A DNA stretch of 50,158 nucleotides from Pseudomonadota bacterium (GTDB lineage Bacteria; Pseudomonadota; Gammaproteobacteria; Burkholderiales; Burkholderiaceae_D), in contig JAEXJM010000014.1 in NCBI GenBank assembly GCA_023449275.1, forward strand, positions 1 to 50,158. Direction: 5' to 3'. Within the stretch, counting starts at the first letter, position 1; each line of letters begins with the position of its first letter. This document shows positions 33,226 to 41,179 of the stretch, piece after piece. Made by a program: the position numbers and the translations under genes. Under the pieces are notes generated by a model. That model was given only the letters and a program-made list of their open reading frames with translations, was not told the origin of the DNA and made no database searches.

Positions 33226-33570
33226 ATGTCACAACAGGTGGAATTTGAATTTACATTGCCTCATGGTTTTACGGATGCCAATGGAACGCTTCATAAAAGC
33301 GGGGTCATGAGACTGGCTACCGTTTCGGACGAGTTGTCGCCGATGAAAGACCCGAGGGTACTGGGTAATCCGGGATATCTCTCTGTCATTCTGTTTTCGC
33401 GGGTCATTGTCAGGCTGGGCAGTCTTTCCCTGATCGATACAGGAATCATGGAACGGCTTCATCCCGACGATATGGCTTTTCTCGAACGTTTTTATGAAAA
33501 GATCAATGGTTTTGCAGATGAGCATTCCCATGATTCGTGTGCTTGTTCGCAATGTGGCTGTGGCCACTGA
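33226..33570 (+). CDS. Phage-tail-assembly-like conserved protein, cysteine-rich tail
   Basis: A 114-residue protein starting at ATG 33226 with GAGGAG upstream. The body (EFEFTLPHGFTDANGTLHKS, GVMRLATVSDELSPMKDPRV, NPGYLSVILFSRVIVRLGSL, FLERFYEKINGF) resembles small proteins found with contractile-tail and eCIS-like loci, where it may be a tail-assembly factor. That resemblance is from memory of the pattern. No tail gene is nearby, so it would be standing alone. The C terminus is unusual: ending HDSCACSQCGCGH, four cysteines with histidines, a likely metal site. It is probably cytoplasmic. Confidence 0.65.
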   Translation: MSQQVEFEFTLPHGFTDANGTLHKSGVMRLATVSDELSPMKDPRVLGNPGYLSVILFSRVIVRLGSLSLIDTGIMERLHPDDMAFLERFYEKINGFADEHSHDSCACSQCGCGH

Positions 33571-33707
33571 ATCCTCGTTTTTCCGGTTTTCTTAAAATAT
33601 GACTGCATCCGGTTTTGTCTTTCTTATAATTTTCAAAGCGTTTTTATATAACATTCAAATCTGTTGACTGTGCCGGCTAATCTTTTTTTTGCATAAGTCG
33701 CTCTTTT

Positions 33708-33737
33708 TTAACATCATTTTCATATCGGGCATATAAT
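33708..33737 (+). promoter_or_regulatory. Strong sigma-70 promoter for a small protein gene
   Basis: TTAACA, an 18-base spacer and a perfect TATAAT lie about 80 bases before ATG 33818. Confidence 0.7.
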
Positions 33738-33817
33738 CTGTTCCCTGCCGACGGGCTTTCATCCAAAAGATGAAATATCCCTGCGCAATGATCAATGTTT
33801 CAAGAAAGGATTCGATC

Positions 33818-34048
33818 ATGAATATCATCAAGCATTCCATTCACCACGCCATCATGTTCGGCGGCTTGCCTGCCTGTATGATGGCGATGGTTCTGTTCCG
33901 CGATCCATCCAGCGACCAGCCGACCCATGATATGCCGGGCGGCGCCAACCGTTTCGTGAACCGCAGCCGCAAGATCAGTGAACCTTTACCCGTTGCCGAA
34001 AGAGGGAACCGGCAGGTCGGCAGACGGGTCAGGACGAAGGCCGTCTGA
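33818..34048 (+). CDS. Small protein of unknown function
   Basis: A 76-residue protein with AAAGGA upstream and a near-consensus promoter. Residues 1-25 (MNIIKHSIHHAIMFGGLPAC) include a moderately hydrophobic helix ending MMAMVLF, possibly a membrane anchor. The rest is basic and polar (ISEPLPVAERGNRQVGRRVR) and probably disordered. No homologue is recognised. It ends 70 bases before a hairpin shared with the convergent acetyltransferase gene. Strong promoter and ribosome site argue that it is expressed. Confidence 0.55.
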   Translation: MNIIKHSIHHAIMFGGLPACMMAMVLFRDPSSDQPTHDMPGGANRFVNRSRKISEPLPVAERGNRQVGRRVRTKAV

Positions 34049-34118
34049 TGGATTCGTCAGCCGGGAGCGGGATCGATAGCCGATTCCGATTGCCGGATGA
34101 GGCAGGCCTCCATGACAG

Positions 34119-34143
34119 AAAGGGAGCGGCATACGCTCCCTTT
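34119..34143. terminator. Terminator shared by convergent genes
   Basis: A perfect 10-bp stem AAAGGGAGCG / CGCTCCCTTT with a 5-nt loop, between the 76-residue gene and the GNAT gene. T runs are short on both sides. Confidence 0.65.
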
Positions 34144-34163
34144 TCGCTTCTGAAACAGGCTTG

Positions 34164-34613
34164 TCAACGCAGTGTCTGCGAAAGGTAAATCATGTCGGTG
34201 AGCAGGATGCCATCTTCGACAATCAGTTCAGGATAATGGGTGGTAAAGAAATCACGGATTCTGTGCGACAGGGTGAAACCGCATTTTTCATAGAAACGGA
34301 TGGTTTTCGGCACGTTGCCCGTGCCGACCTGCATGGTGGAAAATGCCGGACGGCAGGTTTCTATCGCATGGCGTACGAGGCGGGAAGCGTATCCCTGACC
34401 TTGCGCATCGGGTACGGTCGCCAGATTTTTGAGTTCGCACAGCCCGTTGCCTTCGTCGGTGACGACACAGACGCTTTTCAGCCGGTTTTCGTCATACAGG
34501 GCAAAAAGTTCACCCCGGTCTAGGTAACGGCCGATCATCCGCTCATCCGGGTCGGCGAGCAGAAGCAATTCGAGAAACTCGTGTTTGTTGTCGGTGATCC
34601 GTTTTATGGTCAT
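34164..34613 (-). CDS. GNAT-family N-acetyltransferase
   Basis: A 149-residue single-domain acetyltransferase. Motif A is visible as LKNLATVPDAQGQGYASRLV with the acetyl-CoA loop QGQGYA, followed by motif B (IRFYEKCGFTLSHRIRDFF). The N-terminal half MIGRYLDRGELFALYDENRL and the terminal HYPELIVEDGILLTDMIYL resemble the YjgM/YvbK group of uncharacterised acetyltransferases. It is cytoplasmic. The substrate is unknown. It is followed by a terminator and preceded on the same strand by the large decarboxylase gene, which has its own terminator. Confidence 0.85.
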   Translation of the reverse strand: MTIKRITDNKHEFLELLLLADPDERMIGRYLDRGELFALYDENRLKSVCVVTDEGNGLCELKNLATVPDAQGQGYASRLVRHAIETCRPAFSTMQVGTGNVPKTIRFYEKCGFTLSHRIRDFFTTHYPELIVEDGILLTDMIYLSQTLR

Positions 34614-34649
34614 GGTTGTCGCTGGATGGCCTTGCCTGTCAGGGGCATG

Positions 34650-34677
34650 AAAAAAGACGGGATGCCCCGTCTTTTTT
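34650..34677 (-). terminator. Terminator of the amino-acid decarboxylase gene
   Basis: A perfect 12-bp stem AAAAAAGACGGG / CCCGTCTTTTTT with a 4-nt loop. Confidence 0.9.
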
Positions 34678-34691
34678 CAGTGTCGAATGGC

Positions 34692-36953
34692 CTAAACGGA
34701 TTCTTTTCTGACGCAATCGACGTAGTATTCCCACTTGCCGTTTTCTTCCTGACGGATCAGGCCGTGGACGTCGGTTTCGAAACCGGGGAAGTGGTCGTTG
34801 AAATCACGGGCGAATTTCAGGTAATCGACGATGATCCTGTTGAAACGTTCGCCCGGGATCAGCAGCGGGATGCCCGGCGGGTACGGGGTCAGCAGGATGG
34901 CGGTGACACGGCCTTCCAGTTCGTCGATCGGTACGCGTTCGATTTCACGGTGTGTCATGCGGGCATAGGCGTCAGACGGTTTCATCGCCGGGCTCATGTC
35001 GGACAGGTACATTTCCGTCGTCAGGCGGGCGACATCGTATTCACGGTAGAAGTCGTGGATCTTCTGGCAAAGGTCACGCAGGCCGAGCCGTTCATAACGT
35101 GGATTGGCTGCCGCGAATTCCGGCAGGATGCGCCAGATCGGCTGGTTCTTGTCGTAGTCGTCCTTGAACTGCTGGAGCGAGGTGACAAGGGTGTTCCAGC
35201 GCCCCATGGTGATGCCGATGGTGAACATGATGAAGAAGCTGTACAGGCCGCATTTTTCGACGATGATGCCGTCTTCCGCCAGATACATTTTGACGATGGA
35301 GGCGGGAATGCCGGTTTTTTCAAATTCGCCTTCGAGTGACAGGCCCGGGGTGATGACGGTGGCCTTGATCGGGTCGAGCATGTTGAAACCTTCGGCGATG
35401 TCGCCGAAACCGTGCCAGTTGTCTTCCGCTTTCAGAATCCAGTCGTCGCGCTGGCCGATGCCGTTTTCATCGAAGTTTTCCGGTCCCCAGACTTCAAACC
35501 ACCAGTCCTGGCCCCATTCCTTTTCGATCTTGCGCATGGCGCGCCGGAAGTCCAGCGCCTCGAGGATGGATTCCTCGACGAGTGCCGTGCCTCCAGGCGG
35601 TTCCATCATGGCCGCCGCGACGTCGCAGGACGCGATGATGGCGTACTGTGGCGAGGTGGAGGTGTGCATCAGGAAGGCTTCGTTGAAAATGTTCTGGTCG
35701 AGTTTGACTTCTTCGGAGTCCTTGACGAGGATCTGGGATGCCTGCGACAGGCCGGCCAGCAGCTTGTGTGTGGACTGGGTCGAGAAGATCAGTGATTTTT
35801 TCGCCGGCGGGCTGTATTTGCCGATGGCGTGCATGTCCTTGTAGAACTCGTGGAATGCGGCATGAGGCAGCCAGGCTTCGTCGAAATGGAGTGTGTCGAT
35901 TTCGCCGTCGAGCATGGTCTTGATCGTTTCGACGTTATAGACGATGCCGTCGTAGGTCGACTGGGTGATCGTCAGGATGCGCGGTTTCCTGTTCGCGGCA
36001 TCCCGGGCGAACGGGTTGGCCTCGATTTTTTTCCGGATGTTTTCCGGTTCGAATTCCTTTTTCGGGATCGGGCCGATGATGCCGTAATGGTTGCGGGTCG
36101 GCATCAGGAAAACGGGGATCGCCCCGGTCATGATGATGGCGTGCAGGATCGATTTGTGGCAGTTGCGGTCGACGACGACGATATCGCCGCTGGCGATGCT
36201 GGAGTGCCAGACGATCTTGTTGGAGGTGGATGTGCCGTTGGTGACGAAGTAGCAATGGTCGGCATTGAAGATGCGGGCGGCATTGCGTTCGCTCTGGGCG
36301 ACCGGGCCGGTATGGTCGAGGAGCTGCCCGAGTTCCTCGACGGCGTTGCAGACGTCGGCGCGCAGCATGTTCTCGCCGAAGAACTGGTGGAACATCTGTC
36401 CGATAGGCGATTTCAAGAAAGCGACGCCGCCGGAGTGTCCGGGACAGTGCCAGGAGTACGATCCGTCCTGTGCATAATGCATCAGGGCACGGAAGAACGG
36501 GGGAGCCAGTCCGTCAAGATAGGTTCTGGCTTCGCGGATGATGTGGCGCGCGACGAATTCGGGCGTGTCCTCGAACATGTGGATGAAGCCGTGCAACTCG
36601 CGCAGCAGATCGTTCGGGATGTGGCGCGAGGTACGTGTTTCGCCGTACAGGTAGATCGGGATGTCGGCATTCTTGCTGCGGATTTCCGTGACGAATTCAC
36701 GCAGCGGTTTCAGGGCATCGTTGATTTCGTCTTCTGTCCCGTCGCCGAATTCCTCGTCGTCGATGGACAAAACGAATGCCGAGGCACGGGACTGTTGCTG
36801 GGCGAACTGGGACAGGTCACCGTAACTGGTGACACCCAGCACTTCCATGCCTTCGTCTTCCATCGCTTTGGCAAGCGCACGGATACCCAGACCGGATGAA
36901 TTTTCGGAACGGTAGTCTTCGTCGATAATGACGATGGGAAAGCGGAATTTCAT
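34692..36953 (-). CDS. Orn/Lys/Arg-family PLP decarboxylase (large type)
   Basis: A 753-residue fold-type I decarboxylase of the biodegradative AdiA/LdcC/SpeC class. A flavodoxin-like N-terminal wing (about 1-140, with DEDYRSENSSGLGIRALAKA) precedes the PLP domain. The substrate/PLP region contains CPGHSGGVAFLKSP, HCYFVTNGTSTSNKIVWHSS, DEAWLPHAAFHEFY and the Schiff-base Lys397 in STHKLLAGLSQ. The C-terminal domain ends with the family-typical LLTPYPPGIPLLIPGERFN. GGAG lies seven bases before ATG 36953. Which of lysine, arginine or ornithine is used cannot be told from sequence alone. It consumes a proton and supports acid resistance or polyamine synthesis. Confidence 0.92.
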   Translation of the reverse strand: MKFRFPIVIIDEDYRSENSSGLGIRALAKAMEDEGMEVLGVTSYGDLSQFAQQQSRASAFVLSIDDEEFGDGTEDEINDALKPLREFVTEIRSKNADIPIYLYGETRTSRHIPNDLLRELHGFIHMFEDTPEFVARHIIREARTYLDGLAPPFFRALMHYAQDGSYSWHCPGHSGGVAFLKSPIGQMFHQFFGENMLRADVCNAVEELGQLLDHTGPVAQSERNAARIFNADHCYFVTNGTSTSNKIVWHSSIASGDIVVVDRNCHKSILHAIIMTGAIPVFLMPTRNHYGIIGPIPKKEFEPENIRKKIEANPFARDAANRKPRILTITQSTYDGIVYNVETIKTMLDGEIDTLHFDEAWLPHAAFHEFYKDMHAIGKYSPPAKKSLIFSTQSTHKLLAGLSQASQILVKDSEEVKLDQNIFNEAFLMHTSTSPQYAIIASCDVAAAMMEPPGGTALVEESILEALDFRRAMRKIEKEWGQDWWFEVWGPENFDENGIGQRDDWILKAEDNWHGFGDIAEGFNMLDPIKATVITPGLSLEGEFEKTGIPASIVKMYLAEDGIIVEKCGLYSFFIMFTIGITMGRWNTLVTSLQQFKDDYDKNQPIWRILPEFAAANPRYERLGLRDLCQKIHDFYREYDVARLTTEMYLSDMSPAMKPSDAYARMTHREIERVPIDELEGRVTAILLTPYPPGIPLLIPGERFNRIIVDYLKFARDFNDHFPGFETDVHGLIRQEENGKWEYYVDCVRKESV

Positions 36954-37401
36954 CGCGCCACTCCAATGTTCAATAAAGAAGAAAAGCAGAACATCTTCTT
37001 GTTCTACCACGTTTTTCTGGCGCTGTCGCGTGCCATTTGTCTATTGCGGAATTATACGTTAACTGTATTTTCCTGTTTTTCTGCCGTCAGTGTATCCGGG
37101 GTGAATGACGGGATTGTTTCATGGATCGGTTCAGGCTGTTTTCACTGCCGGAAAAACGGGAACCGAAAAACGCAGATTGTCGCAGATATACAGGACTTGT
37201 GGGACGTTTCAGGGTGTTTTTTATCGTTTTTTCTGTTGTTTTTTTGAGAGGGGGCATAACCGGGAGGAGGAATGCCAAATCCGGCATCCCATTTTGTCTG
37301 CCGGTGAGTGTGATATATCCGGAACGGTTTCGGGTTTTACCATCCTGAACGGTGGGGGAGGTTTCCGGAAGAAAAGTGCTGGATCGATCATGCGGAATCG
37401 G

Positions 37402-37419
37402 TAAAACAGGCCTGTTTTA
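37402..37419. repeat. Perfect 18-base palindrome
   Basis: TAAAACAGGCCTGTTTTA is fully self-complementary and lies more than 300 bases from any gene. It may be a protein-binding site or chance. Confidence 0.5.
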
Positions 37420-37623
37420 TGGATGGGTGGGGGGCCATCATTTCAGGGAGGCGTGATTTTTACGGTTTTTCGTTTTGAGCCAGACGATGGCTGCGGGGCG
37501 TGACAGTGGAAAAGGCAGGGATGGACGGGTATTTGCAGAAGCCATTCGCCAGTACTGCGAGAATGGCGATGCCTGTCGGGAAACGGCCCGTCCTGTCCGG
37601 GAAAAACGGAGAGATGGGAGGTC

Positions 37624-37648
37624 AGGGGCGCAGATGAACTGCGCCCCT
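37624..37648 (-). terminator. GC-rich hairpin downstream of porin 1
   Basis: AGGGGCGCAG / CTGCGCCCCT with a 5-nt loop, 73 bases past the porin stop. It has no T run on the minus strand, so termination by it alone is uncertain. Confidence 0.45.
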
Positions 37649-37720
37649 TGGGGAGTCACATCACCGGCAAGCCGGGCGGGAGCCCCCTGTTCCGTGGCGC
37701 AAGCCACTGGAAACTCATGA

Positions 37721-38818
37721 TCAGAATTTGTGCGTAATGCCGAGCTGTACGCCGGTGACGCTGTCGTTATTGTATCCGGCGCCCCGGAAGAAATTGGAAA
37801 TGGCCTGGTTCTCGAAGTCGGTATAGGCCAGAATGCCGTATATGGAGGTTCTTTTCGACAGGTCGTAAATATAGCCAAGGCCGTATTGTTTCAGGTCTGC
37901 CGAACTGTTGTCGGACCAGTAATTGCCGCCGTTGGCGGCATCGACACCGTTTACGTCTTTGAGCTTGACGTAGTTGAATGACGCTTTCAGGGTGCCCGGG
38001 CCGAGTTTGTAGTTCAGGCCGACGATCCAGCTGTTCATGGTGGCGGCAACGCCGTTGATCAATGTCGAGTCCGCAATGCCGCTGTTGGATTTGCCACCGT
38101 TGTACCAGCCTTTGTCTTTGGTGCGTTCATAGGCCAGAGACAGTCTCAGATTGCCCCAGCTATATGCGCCACCGACGTCCCACCGGTATGAGTCGTTCGA
38201 ATCGGTCAGGCGGCTCCATGCGCCCAGCAGGGTGATCGGGCCGTTGTCGTATACGGCCGCTGCCGCGTAACCGTCGTTGTCCGCTCCGGCCTGTACGAAT
38301 GCGTTGCCGGCGTCACTGTTTCGGGTGTTCTTGCCCAGGCTGTATGTGCCTGTCAGGACAAGTCCGGACAGGTTCGGGCTGTCGTAACGGATGGTATTGG
38401 AAATGCGGCTGGAACGCTGGGTGGAGTATGGCATGTTGGCGATACTGTCGTTGTCGAACGGGTCCAGCTTGCGGATCGTTTCGGTCGGGATTTCATCCAC
38501 ACGCCCGAGACGTACCATACCGAATGGGCCGCTGATGCCGACATTGGCGCCCCCGTCCCAATCGACTTCACCCAGGTTGGTACCGTCGTTCAGGTTGATC
38601 CGTTTTTCGATCATGAACAGGGCCTTGTAGCCGTTGCCCAGATCTTCCGTTCCCCTGAAGCCGATGCGGCTTTCATGGTTGTTGCCCATCTGGACGTCAC
38701 TGCCGGTTTCCTTGACGATGCCGGTATCGGCGATACCGTAGATGGTGACGCTGCTCTGGGCGTATGCCGTACCGGTGAAAGCGCTGGCGATGGCGAGGGC
38801 AAAGAGTGACTTTTTCAT
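37721..38818 (-). CDS. Gram-negative porin 1
   Basis: A 365-residue general porin of the betaproteobacterial trimeric 16-strand type. The signal peptide MKKSLFALAIASAFTGTAYA is followed by QSSVTIYGIADTGIVKETGS, the standard first strand. IGFRGTEDLGNGYKALFMIE, GPFGMVRLGRVDEIPTETIR with the long L3 region, and a C-terminal strand ending DSVTGVQLGITHKF (terminal Phe) are diagnostic. GGAG precedes ATG 38818; the frame is open a further 80 codons upstream. Outer-membrane diffusion channel. It belongs to a cluster of four porin-type genes, all minus strand, and is closest to porin 2 in the C-terminal third. Confidence 0.95.
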   Translation of the reverse strand: MKKSLFALAIASAFTGTAYAQSSVTIYGIADTGIVKETGSDVQMGNNHESRIGFRGTEDLGNGYKALFMIEKRINLNDGTNLGEVDWDGGANVGISGPFGMVRLGRVDEIPTETIRKLDPFDNDSIANMPYSTQRSSRISNTIRYDSPNLSGLVLTGTYSLGKNTRNSDAGNAFVQAGADNDGYAAAAVYDNGPITLLGAWSRLTDSNDSYRWDVGGAYSWGNLRLSLAYERTKDKGWYNGGKSNSGIADSTLINGVAATMNSWIVGLNYKLGPGTLKASFNYVKLKDVNGVDAANGGNYWSDNSSADLKQYGLGYIYDLSKRTSIYGILAYTDFENQAISNFFRGAGYNNDSVTGVQLGITHKF

Positions 38819-39043
38819 GATGTCTCCGATGCGAAATCCGTTGTATTGGTCGATGTGCATGTATTGCCTGACGTGATGGAGGTGCCTGAATTCACGTGTC
38901 CGGATGTCATCTTCTTTCGGGATGAATGGCCGTGTTTTGATAAAAAGTGAATGAGGGAAAATTAACGGAAGAATGTCGCTTTTGTGTTCCGGCACTGTAT
39001 TTTTCGTGCAACGGGGACAAGGGCGGGTTCGGATGACGGCCAT
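38819..39043. other. Promoter region of porin 1
   Basis: No gene is visible. It holds the porin 1 promoter and leader, with no operator recognised, and is bounded by the porin 2 terminator. Confidence 0.4.
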
Positions 39044-39069
39044 AAAAAAGGCACGCATGGTCGCGTGCC
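39044..39069 (-). terminator. Terminator of porin 2
   Basis: GGCACGC / GCGTGCC with a 6-nt loop. On the minus strand it is followed by six T residues. Confidence 0.85.
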
Positions 39070-39132
39070 GGAATCAGGCCTGAAAGGGTCGCCGCTCAGG
39101 AGCAGGTGTTTTCGGGAGTGTGTCCTGACGGA

Positions 39133-40200
39133 TCAGAACTTGTGGTTGATGCCGATCTGGACACCGGTGACACTGTCGTTTTCGAAGCCTTTGCCACGGA
39201 AGAATTCCGCGACGGCCTTGTCTTCAAAGTCGGAATAGGCCAATTGTCCGTACAGGGTCGTCCGCTTGGACAGGCTGTAGAAGTAACCGATGCTGTATTT
39301 CTTGACGTCGCCGGAATCATCTCCGGCCCAGTATGCATTGGTCGAGCCTTTGACATCCTTGACTTTCATCCAGTTGAACGAACCGGCGATTCTGTGCGCA
39401 CCGGTTTTGTAATCGGCAGACAGGATCCAGTTGTCCTGTTTGGAACGCATGTTCGTGTCTTTCAGCTTGCCGCTGCCACCCGCGAATTTCCAGCCTTTGT
39501 CGTCTGTTCTTTCGTAACCCAGACCGATCTTGACCGGGCCGAATTTGTAGGATGCACCCAGACTCCAGACATTGGATTCATTGGAATCGGAAAGGCGGCT
39601 GTAGTTGGCGAGCAGAAGCAGTGGGCCGTTATCGTAGTTGAGGCCGATGGCAAAACCGTCGTTGTCGGCACCTTTTGTAACGAAATCTTTCGATGCGTCG
39701 TTACCCTGTGTGTTGCCGCCCAGATAATATCCTGCGGAAACTCTGAATCCGTTGAATTTCGGGGAATCGTAACGCGCAACGTTGCTGATACGGCTGGTAC
39801 GCTGGGTTCCCAGAAGCATGCTGCCGACACCTTCCTGATTGAACGGGTCGAGACGACGGAAGCTTTCGGTTTCGATTTCGTTCATGCGCCCGAAGCGGAC
39901 AGCACCGAACGGACCGGCCAGACCGACGTTGGAGGCACCATCCCAGTCAACGCCATTGATGGTGCCGTCATTGACGTAAAAACGTTTTTCCAGCTGGAAG
40001 GTCGCCTTGTAACCACCACCCAGATCTTCCGTTCCCCTGAAACCGAGACGGCTGCTGTTCCACTCGCCCATTTTCAGGTCGGAACCGGTTTCCTTGATGA
40101 AACCGGTATCCATCAGGCCGTAGATGGTGACGTTGGTCTGTGCATTTGCCATGCCTGCGAACGCAGCCAGTAAAGACAATGCGAGAAGTTGCTTTTTCAT
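39133..40200 (-). CDS. Gram-negative porin 2
   Basis: A 355-residue trimeric porin. The signal peptide is MKKQLLALSLLAAFAGMANA, then QTNVTIYGLMDTGFIKETGS. Shared porin landmarks are LGFRGTEDLGGGYKATFQLE, VDWDGASNVGLAGPFGAVRF, LDPFNQEGVGSMLLGTQRTS and C-terminal DSVTGVQIGINHKF. GGAG precedes the ATG. It is nearest in sequence to porin 4 over the N-terminal half, suggesting duplication within the cluster. It has its own terminator. The outer-membrane substrate is unknown; family members vary in anion or cation preference. Confidence 0.95.
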   Translation of the reverse strand: MKKQLLALSLLAAFAGMANAQTNVTIYGLMDTGFIKETGSDLKMGEWNSSRLGFRGTEDLGGGYKATFQLEKRFYVNDGTINGVDWDGASNVGLAGPFGAVRFGRMNEIETESFRRLDPFNQEGVGSMLLGTQRTSRISNVARYDSPKFNGFRVSAGYYLGGNTQGNDASKDFVTKGADNDGFAIGLNYDNGPLLLLANYSRLSDSNESNVWSLGASYKFGPVKIGLGYERTDDKGWKFAGGSGKLKDTNMRSKQDNWILSADYKTGAHRIAGSFNWMKVKDVKGSTNAYWAGDDSGDVKKYSIGYFYSLSKRTTLYGQLAYSDFEDKAVAEFFRGKGFENDSVTGVQIGINHKF

Positions 40201-40381
40201 TGATTGCTCCAGATAGTCAATATGTCTTGTTTCTGCTTGGGCAAGCCCTGTTTCTGGCTTGCTTGTGACTATCTGAACGCTTTTGTATGACCGTTTCATG
40301 ACAATGAAACAGGCGGGTGTCCCGACTGTCCGGAAGACATGGAAATGGCTGAAAAACCGTTGCATTCATGCATCAAACGGT
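40201..40381. other. Promoter region of porin 2
   Basis: No gene. It holds the porin 2 promoter and leader, and separates it from the upstream pseudogene. Confidence 0.4.
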
Positions 40382-40883
40382 TCAGGTTTCTTCAAACGGA
40401 AACGGTTGTCGGAAATGTCCGGCCCCAAAAAGGCGCGAAGGGCCGGTTCGCGCTTTTTCAGGGGAAAAAGGCATTTCGGCGAGGTGGTATTTTCTGGCGG
40501 CCGATCCGGTGAAACCGGAAATGCCTGCCACGGCTTCAGCCGGATAAAACACTGCGAAAACGGGATTGTCTGCCATACCGAAACGGGTTCGGACAATCAT
40601 GTCGTTTTGTTCCATGATGTTGTTTTCGATCTTTGTGTTTTCCGAAAACGGCTTTGCCGGACAGTCTGGGCCAGTCGGGTTTTTCCGACGCGGTCGGGAG
40701 TTCGATATAAGGTTGCTGTTGCAGTCCGGCGTAAGCATCTTTCCGGTTACCGGTGCAATGCCATGATTTGCCGTCGTCTTCCGGCATGAAATGGAAGGGC
40801 CGGACTTCGGGCTTGCCGTCAAGGCCGATGGTGGTAGGGAGCCGGACGGGATTTTCCTGTAAAAAACGGATAATGGCTTGCAT
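40382..40883 (-). pseudogene. Pyridoxamine-phosphate-oxidase-like protein, single frameshift
   Basis: The start is a good one (AAGGAGGT, then ATG at 40883): MQAIIRFLQENPVRLPTTIG, then DGKPEVRPFHFMPEDDGKSW and GNRKDAYAGLQQQPYIELPT, as in small FMN-binding split-barrel proteins. After SGKAVF near 40648 the frame fails; the expected continuation (ENTKIENNIMEQNDMIVRTR, FGMADNPVFAVFYPAEAVAG, then SGFTGSAARKYHLAEMP) is in another frame that runs to 40382. A one-base indel at a GTTTTCGG run explains it. Either a recent pseudogene or an assembly error. Confidence 0.8.
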
Positions 40884-41077
40884 GTGTACCTCCTTTTGTT
40901 TCGGTGACAGTGGAGGTATGCCGGTATTGAAAGGATTAAAGCCACTTCGCCTTTATGGTATCGCCGCTGTTTCCGGCTTTCGCTGGCATGAGCGATGAAG
41001 GCCTGAAGTCCGTTGTGTGGATGTACCGGGTTGACGAAGCTTTTTGCAAAAGGAGGACAGTTTGCGGGCCGGAATGG
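40884..41077. other. Short spacer before the pseudogene
   Basis: No coding features. It contains the Shine-Dalgarno and promoter side of the pyridoxamine-oxidase-like gene. Confidence 0.4.
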
Positions 41078-41111
41078 AAAAAGGCGTACAGATTGCGCTG
41101 TACGCCTTTTT
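41078..41111 (-). terminator. Terminator of the chimeric porin gene
   Basis: A perfect 14-bp stem AAAAAGGCGTACAG / CTGTACGCCTTTTT with a 6-nt loop. Confidence 0.9.
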
Positions 41112-41179
41112 TGGGAGGACGGAACCAAATTCCGGTTCGGTCGGCAGGGACGGAGAGTGTTTCCCTGCAGTCCTGTTTC

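Larger units (their letters stand above)
36954..37720. other. Large intergenic region without a recognised gene
   Basis: 767 bases between two minus-strand genes. TATAAT at 37056-37051 (minus) may be the decarboxylase -10, without a clear -35. The remainder has only chance open frames. An 18-base perfect palindrome (37402-37419) and a GC-rich hairpin (37624-37648) stand out. It could be a scar of deleted genes. Confidence 0.5.

Noticed and set aside
37475..37720. 81-codon plus-strand frame before the porins
   Set aside because: No start signal, no similarity, arginine/glycine-rich composition of a chance frame.
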